Source: a virus. Taken from it: a DNA stretch of 35,332 nt. This document shows positions 31,354 through 35,332 of the stretch, in pieces (position 1 is the first letter of the stretch; the number at the start of each line of letters is the position of its first letter). Below the pieces are notes generated by a model. The model was not told the origin of the DNA, made no database searches, and worked only from the letters and a program-made list of their open reading frames with translations. The translations under genes were made by a program, and so were the position numbers. The stretch covers positions 1 to 35,332 of the IMG/VR virus record IMGVR_UViG_3300033552_000035; one strand, written 5' to 3'.

Positions 31354-32037
31354 ATGGAAAATAATCAATTATCAACAATCAAAGTAATGCCAGTAAATGA
31401 CATTATGATTATGGCTAAGACATTTGCAGAAAGCGGAATGTTTACGGATGCCAAACAAATGGGGCAAGCCTTTGTAAAAATACAAGCTGGTCAAGAAATT
31501 GGCATCCCTCCATTTGCTGCAATGTCAGGCATTCATATTATACAAGGCAAGCCAACAATAGGAGCCGGGTTAATTGCATCAACCGTTAAAGGTTCCGGCA
31601 AGTACGATTACAAAGTTATCAAGTTAGATGACAAAATATGTTCTTTAGATTTCTATCAAGGCAAAGAAAACATAGGTAATTCTACATTTACTATTGACGA
31701 TGCTAAAAAAGCACTCACTAAAAATATAGAAAAGTTTCCTAAAAACATGCTATTTGCCAGAGCAATTAGCAATGGTGTTAAATGGTTTTGTCCTGATGTA
31801 TTTGCTGGGCCTATTTACACTCCAGAAGAAATGCCAGAAGAAACAACTGAAGATGTTCCACACGTAGAAGTAACTACAAATGAAATCAACTATGAAGCTG
31901 CTTTAAATTCTTGTAATAGTTTAGATGAATTAGCTGAATGTTTTAAGGCTATGCCAAAAGCAAAACAAAAAGAATTTGCTGAATACGCTAAGCAACTGAA
32001 AGCAACTTTTTTAGAAATGGAGGTTGAAAATGTCTAA
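31354..32037 (+). CDS. RecT-like single-strand annealing protein
   Basis: A 227-residue protein. MAKTFAESGMFTDAKQMGQA and IQAGQEIGIPPFAAMSGIHI with GKPTIGAGLIAST form the N-terminal signature of the RecT-related proteins of phages, and KNMLFARAISNGVKWFCPDV lies in the core, where RecT proteins have the conserved helix. It lies upstream of an SSB-like gene, as annealing proteins often do. No companion RecE-type exonuclease is visible next to it; the VRR-NUC or SF2 helicase products may substitute. Confidence 0.75.
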   Translation: MENNQLSTIKVMPVNDIMIMAKTFAESGMFTDAKQMGQAFVKIQAGQEIGIPPFAAMSGIHIIQGKPTIGAGLIASTVKGSGKYDYKVIKLDDKICSLDFYQGKENIGNSTFTIDDAKKALTKNIEKFPKNMLFARAISNGVKWFCPDVFAGPIYTPEEMPEETTEDVPHVEVTTNEINYEAALNSCNSLDELAECFKAMPKAKQKEFAEYAKQLKATFLEMEVENV

Positions 32038-32479
32038 GGAGCTATTTTTTGAATTTCGGGCAGAAGAAATCGCCTACATGTATGATGAGAATTTCAGTAA
32101 AAAACAAGCTATCCAAACCGGGATAGCTTTAGCAAACAAGGTTTTAGACGATGGATTAATTGATCCTTTTAAAGTATTCTCAAATGTTTGCCGATTAAAG
32201 GAAGTGATAACAGCGGCGGATAAAGAGTTCAGAGATAAGCTGTCATTAACAGAGATTCAATCTGCTAATGGTGTTCAGTTTTCTCCAAAGGCAGGCTCAC
32301 AATCTTTGATCTATGAAGATGATGCTATTTATAGAGATTTAGCAAGGCATCTTAAAGCAAGGGAGGTTTTATTAAAAGAAGCTTTTCACTCAAAAACAGA
32401 CGTACCAGACCTTAACGGCGAAGTGGTACCAAAAGTAAAATCTAAATTCAGTAAATCATCAATAACAATTAATTTTTAA
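32030..32479 (+). CDS. hypothetical recombination-module protein, 149 aa
   Basis: The ATG at 32030 lies in the end of the RecT-like gene behind GGAGGTTGAAA. The product is helical and charged (AYMYDENFSKKQAIQTGIAL, EVITAADKEFRDKLSLTEI) with a basic C-terminus (KVKSKFSKSS). It sits between RecT-like and SSB-like genes. A partner in DNA recombination is likely; no motif defines it. Confidence 0.55.
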   Translation: MSKELFFEFRAEEIAYMYDENFSKKQAIQTGIALANKVLDDGLIDPFKVFSNVCRLKEVITAADKEFRDKLSLTEIQSANGVQFSPKAGSQSLIYEDDAIYRDLARHLKAREVLLKEAFHSKTDVPDLNGEVVPKVKSKFSKSSITINF

Positions 32480-32483
32480 AACA

Positions 32484-32792
32484 ATGGCAATTTTATTAAA
32501 TGGTTCAATCTGTTTATCAGATTTGATAGCACAAGCTAAATTACAACACTCCGCTTTTTCTAAAGCAAAAAACGGTAAGGTTTATTTCAACTTTACACAA
32601 TGGGTTAATGATGAACCTAATGATTACGGGCATCATTCTAGCGTTCAATTAAATTCATCTTCAGATGAAAACAGAGTAAAAGAAGGTAAAATATATATTG
32701 GAAACGCTAAAAAATCAGAAGCTAAAGCACCTGAACCAATTAGCGCAACTGATATAAGTGAATTACCAGAAGATGACGATTTACCTTTTTAA
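32484..32792 (+). CDS. small SSB-like protein with acidic DDDLPF tip
   Basis: A 102-residue protein. The first 75 residues are beta-rich (ILLNGSICLSDL, GKVYFNFTQWVND, YGHHSSVQLNSSS), compatible with a small OB fold. The C-terminus is a flexible linker and ELPEDDDLPF, matching the acidic tip of bacterial SSB used to recruit partner proteins. With the RecT-like gene nearby, it is probably the phage single-strand DNA-binding protein. The fold call needs structure comparison. Confidence 0.68.
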   Translation: MAILLNGSICLSDLIAQAKLQHSAFSKAKNGKVYFNFTQWVNDEPNDYGHHSSVQLNSSSDENRVKEGKIYIGNAKKSEAKAPEPISATDISELPEDDDLPF

Positions 32793-32803
32793 TCCCCTCA
32801 CCG

Positions 32804-32831
32804 CCCTGATTAAGTTCGGGGCTTTATTTTA
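32804..32831 (+). terminator. intrinsic terminator after the SSB-like gene
   Basis: GCCCTGA (32804-32810) pairs with TCGGGGC (32817-32823), including one G-T pair, with a six-base loop, and is followed by TTTATTTT. It would separate the recombination genes from the last part of the early region. Confidence 0.75.
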
Positions 32832-32844
32832 AATTATAACAAAC

Positions 32845-33105
32845 ATGGCTAGCATAGATATAGATATTGAAGATTATTTAGATGAAGTTTCTACACGTTT
32901 TTTAGAAAAAGAACTTGAAAGAAGAACTGATAAAAGTACGATAACTCAAAAAAGATTAGAGTTGCCTGAATATTTCAAAATGAAAGAAATAATGGCAGAA
33001 TTAGGAATAGATAATATGCCTGATGTTTGCAAATTTGAGCATTTTATAAAAAAGTTTAAAGATATTCCAGAAGTAGCTATTGATAATTTCTTAAACCAAT
33101 ATTAA
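32845..33105 (+). CDS. hypothetical protein, 86 aa
   Basis: An acidic helical protein with MASIDIDIEDYLDEVSTRFL and a LPEYFKMKEIMAELGI stretch. Starts 14 bases after the terminator tail. No recognised domain. Confidence 0.5.
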   Translation: MASIDIDIEDYLDEVSTRFLEKELERRTDKSTITQKRLELPEYFKMKEIMAELGIDNMPDVCKFEHFIKKFKDIPEVAIDNFLNQY

Positions 33106-33108
33106 ATT

Positions 33109-33462
33109 ATGAACCTTAAAATAAACCACGAGCAAGGCATATTATTTAAAGAAGCTCATGCTGTTAACAATTTGAGATTAGTTTCTGAAAAGTTGGGCAT
33201 AAGCTATAAAACAGCTTTCAATTTTGTAAGGCGTAAAAGGTATATAATAAAAACAAGTTATAAGAAAATTAAAGCCTCAAAGCCTTATAATATGCAAATG
33301 CAAGCCAATTTAATTGAAGATTTTTTAACAGGAAATTATACGCTAAATGAACTAGGTTTAAAATACAATACTTATGCAACCAGAATAAGCTACATTATCT
33401 CTAAATATTTTCCTTACAAAGGTTATGATGGTGTTTGCATCACTTTAGGCTCGAAGGTATAA
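33109..33462 (+). CDS. HTH-like DNA-binding protein, 117 aa
   Basis: A basic protein with NLRLVSEKLGISYKTAFNFV (helix-turn-helix shape, about residues 20-40) and a second similar unit, DFLTGNYTLNELGLKYNTYA. Two HTH-like units in series recall DNA-binding parts of homing endonucleases or transposition proteins. There is no nuclease motif. Followed by copy e of the repeated element. Confidence 0.5.
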   Translation: MNLKINHEQGILFKEAHAVNNLRLVSEKLGISYKTAFNFVRRKRYIIKTSYKKIKASKPYNMQMQANLIEDFLTGNYTLNELGLKYNTYATRISYIISKYFPYKGYDGVCITLGSKV

Positions 33463-33468
33463 CATTAA

Positions 33469-33495
33469 TTTCCCACATTTAAATAACTTTGATTA
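33469..33495 (+). promoter_or_regulatory. repeated intergenic element, copy e
   Basis: TTTCCCACATTTAAATAAC followed by TTTGATTA, two bases before the ATG at 33498. One of the two best-matched pairs of the family. With copy f at 34261 it flanks the PP-loop gene in direct orientation. Confidence 0.6.
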
Positions 33496-33497
33496 GA

Positions 33498-34259
33498 ATG
33501 AAAAGATTTATAAGTTTTTCGGGAGGTGTTGAATCAACTACTATGTGTTTATTATATGGTAAAGGAGCGAATGCAATTTGGTGTGATACAGGAGCAGAAC
33601 ATGATTTAATGTATCAAAGAATTGATTTGGTAGAAGAAAAACTAAAGGAAATACATAAAGGAGATTTTAATTTAATTAGGGTTAAAAATGAAAAACATAT
33701 TGGTTTAGAAGATTACGCTATAAAATCAAAATATATGCCTTCTGGTCAATCGAGATATTGCACACGACTTTTTAAAATTGAGCCTATTGATAGCTATTTA
33801 GGAAAACAAGGAGATTGCGAGTTAATGATTGGGTTCAATGCTGATGAAGAAGGTAGAACTGGAAATTTAGAACTAAAGTCAAATGTTAATTATACCTATC
33901 CGTTAATTGAAAACGGATTAACAAGAGATGATTGCGAAGATATTTTAAGGATTAACGGATTGCATCCAGAGCTACCAGTTTATATGTTAAGAGGTGGGTG
34001 TAGAATGTGTTTTTATAAATCAGAAAAAGAATATAAAGCATTGTTTCACTTGAATAAAAATGAATTTTTAGAAGTATTGAATTTTGAAAATAACATACAA
34101 GATCAAAGAATGAAGTTTTATTCAATTATGGGAAATGGTAAATCATTAAATCAATTAATGAAAGAGTGTGAAAGTGAGAAAATGTTATTTCCAGAAATCG
34201 AAAGCCTTTATAAATCACTTAAAAAAGAAACATCATGCGGTGCTTTCTGTCATAGGTAA
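33498..34259 (+). CDS. PP-loop ATPase / PAPS reductase-like protein
   Basis: A 253-residue protein; the ATG at 33498 is chosen over a TTG at 33489 that lies in the repeated element. The PP-loop FSFSGGVEST form (SFSGGVESTT, residues 6-15) differs from the usual SGGxDS by Glu for Asp. DTGAEHDLMYQRID and RYCTRLFKIEPID are family features. GGCRMCFYK and CGAFC are two cysteine pairs, as in PAPS reductase-like enzymes of phages and the DndC/QueC-type enzymes. The fold activates a substrate with ATP, and the cysteines may bind metal. Gene context (direct repeats at both ends, no operon partner) suggests a movable cargo gene. Its substrate is unknown. Confidence 0.7.
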   Translation: MKRFISFSGGVESTTMCLLYGKGANAIWCDTGAEHDLMYQRIDLVEEKLKEIHKGDFNLIRVKNEKHIGLEDYAIKSKYMPSGQSRYCTRLFKIEPIDSYLGKQGDCELMIGFNADEEGRTGNLELKSNVNYTYPLIENGLTRDDCEDILRINGLHPELPVYMLRGGCRMCFYKSEKEYKALFHLNKNEFLEVLNFENNIQDQRMKFYSIMGNGKSLNQLMKECESEKMLFPEIESLYKSLKKETSCGAFCHR

Positions 34260-34286
34260 ATCCCACATTTAAATAACAATACATTA
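34260..34286 (+). promoter_or_regulatory. repeated intergenic element, copy f
   Basis: ATCCCACATTTAAATAAC followed by AATACATTA, starting at the stop of the PP-loop gene. Almost identical to copy e over the first 18 bases. No gene starts directly downstream; copy h lies 60 bases further. Confidence 0.6.
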
Positions 34287-34320
34287 GTGAGCATCAACCC
34301 AAGACAAAAGTTCAATATAA

Positions 34321-34352
34321 TTCCCTAATATGAATAACTTTACTTATATTTA
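34321..34352 (+). promoter_or_regulatory. repeated intergenic element, copy h, with -7 box TATATTTA
   Basis: TTCCCTAATATGAATAAC, then TTTACT, then TATATTTA at 34345-34352. CCC precedes the -7 box by 19 bases. Transcription would start near 34358, at the beginning of the structured RNA. Confidence 0.6.
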
Positions 34353-34357
34353 AAGCG

Positions 34358-34440
34358 CCGAGTAGTAGCGGTTTCAAAACACTTTAATTAATCTCGACTG
34401 GGAGGAGCACTACTACCTCTGACCAGATCGGGATTTTTAT
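34358..34440 (+). ncRNA. candidate small RNA or leader, copy 1
   Basis: Between promoter element h and element g. The 5' end carries GTAGTAG (34362-34368). The hairpin stem is ATCTCGA (34391-34397), CTGG and GAGG, paired with CCTC (34416-34419), CCAG and TCGGGAT (34428-34434), with a T run after it. CTACTAC in the loop (34410-34416) can pair with the 5' GTAGTAG, giving a pseudoknot or a switch. TCTGACC follows the loop, as in the minus-strand copy. Because a new promoter element starts at 34441, right behind the T run, this may be an independent RNA of about 83 nt. Confidence 0.55.
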
Positions 34441-34467
34441 TTTCCCACATTTAAACGACTTTACATA
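34441..34467 (+). promoter_or_regulatory. repeated intergenic element, copy g
   Basis: TTTCCCACATTTAAACGAC followed by TTTACATAA, ending two bases before the helicase ATG at 34470. It would start transcription of the helicase-primase operon behind the terminator-like hairpin of the small RNA, or regulate it. Confidence 0.58.
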
Positions 34468-34469
34468 AG

Positions 34470-35332
34470 ATGATAAATTTAAGACCTTATCAATCAGAAT
34501 CTATTGCTATTCTTAGAAATGGTTTCAGAAACGGAGAAAAACGGCAAGTTTTATGCCTACCTACTGGAGCCGGAAAGACTGTTGTTTTTTCTGAAATGGC
34601 AAGAATGGCAGCCGAAAAAGGAACGGTTACAATGGTTTTAACTGATAGAACTGAATTATTTAAACAAACCTTAAAATCTATTAATAATGTTGGTGTTGCA
34701 GTAGAAGAAATTTCAAGGTGGAAAAAAGACATCTATTTAAACGCTACCATTTACCTTGCAATGGTTGAAACTATTAAAAGAAGACCCCAATTAACTAGTT
34801 TCTTACGCCCATCATTAATTATTTTAGATGAAGCGCACAAAGGAAACTTTAACCGTATTCTTGACCTTTTTCCTGATGCTAAAGTTATTGGTGCAACAGC
34901 CACTCCAGAAGGAAAGCACTTCTTTAAATATTATCAATCAATAGTTCAAAACATAGACATTCCTGATTTAGTTGAACAGGGTTTTTTATGTGATTGCAAA
35001 GCTTATCAGATGCAGGATGATTTTTCAGATTTAGAAGTTAAAGCTGGTGAATACACGGATGCAAGCCTGTTAACGCACTTTGATAAACCTAAGCTTTATG
35101 ATGGAGTTATAGAGGAATGGCGAAAACATGCTAGTGGATTAAAGACTATTGTTTTTTGCGTAAACATAAAACATACTATTGCGACATACTATGCTTTTAT
35201 TGACTCTGGTATTTCAGCCGAATACATTACAAGCGACACTCCAACAATAGAAAGAGAAAAGATATTAGCAGCATTCAAAGCTGGTTCCTTTCAGGTTATT
35301 GTAAATTGTGGAATACTTACAACAGGTTATGA
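34470..35332 (+). CDS. SF2 DEAD/DEAH-type helicase, N-terminal part (cut by window end)
   Basis: First 287 codons of the helicase that continues, in frame, at position 256 of the window, giving 478 codons in total. MINLRPYQSESIAILRNGF is the Q-motif-like start. PTGAGKT (residues 31-37) is Walker A, LDEAH (119-123) is motif II, and GATAT (141-145) is motif III. The reading frame stays open through the duplicated 257 bases. It is probably the first gene of the replication operon, with the primase-helicase behind it. Phage SF2 helicases of this size act in replication restart or recombination. Confidence 0.92.
   Translation, partial: MINLRPYQSESIAILRNGFRNGEKRQVLCLPTGAGKTVVFSEMARMAAEKGTVTMVLTDRTELFKQTLKSINNVGVAVEEISRWKKDIYLNATIYLAMVETIKRRPQLTSFLRPSLIILDEAHKGNFNRILDLFPDAKVIGATATPEGKHFFKYYQSIVQNIDIPDLVEQGFLCDCKAYQMQDDFSDLEVKAGEYTDASLLTHFDKPKLYDGVIEEWRKHASGLKTIVFCVNIKHTIATYYAFIDSGISAEYITSDTPTIEREKILAAFKAGSFQVIVNCGILTTGY
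35076..35332. repeat. terminal direct repeat, copy B (imperfect)
   Basis: Second copy of the terminal repeat, 96 percent identical to positions 1-257. The final 127 bases match exactly, which is a common largest k-mer length of de Bruijn assemblers, so the exact part may be assembly overlap. Removing one copy leaves about 35,075 bp and joins the helicase gene in frame. Confidence 0.93.

Overview
The window looks like one almost complete temperate phage genome of a Bacteroidota host. The evidence is low GC, very compact gene packing, promoters of the TTTG-N19-TAnnTTTG type, a tyrosine integrase with a putative attP, divergent repressor-type genes, and a full set of packaging, head, tail, lysis and replication genes. 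Bases 1-257 and 35076-35332 are the same sequence with 10 mismatches, and the last 127 bases are identical. The molecule is therefore circular or circularly permuted, about 35,075 bp long, and the cut falls inside a helicase gene. Joining the ends restores a 478-codon helicase.

Layout: (1) 34470 to the end plus 1-4285: replication module with SF2 helicase, VirE-type primase-helicase, VRR-NUC nuclease and MazG-like protein, with an AT-rich iteron-like region at 3022-3255. (2) 4340-13359: small and large terminase, then connector/tail genes including two tandem gp10-like proteins, two large tail-tip proteins and a short tape measure protein. (3) 13371-15629, minus strand: accessory operons with an HTH protein, a zinc-finger endonuclease-like protein, a small membrane protein and a secreted protein. 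(4) 15822-20295: protease-scaffold fusion, major capsid protein, probable tail tube, portal and connector. (5) 20295-25879: tail fibres, one carrying an SGNH hydrolase domain, and a lysis cassette with an M15 peptidase. (6) 25967-29389: small accessory genes, integrase, attP and the repressor/divergent promoter switch. (7) 29390-34259: early operon with YopX, RecT-like and SSB-like proteins and a PP-loop ATPase gene.

The non-coding part holds the less ordinary signals. A conserved element of about 26 bp, core TCCCACATTTAAATAAC, recurs eight times, always between genes and next to promoter-like sequences. Two RNAs of about 85 nt (34358-34440 plus, 14587-14673 minus) share order, length and an identical TCTGACC block while their helices differ in sequence but keep pairing. 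This suggests a phage small-RNA or leader family. The putative attP matches the 3' end of a tRNA-Ser, carries its own terminator, and is flanked by two groups of three GTCCC repeats spaced exactly 11 bp apart.

All family names come from reading motifs by eye. No database search was run.
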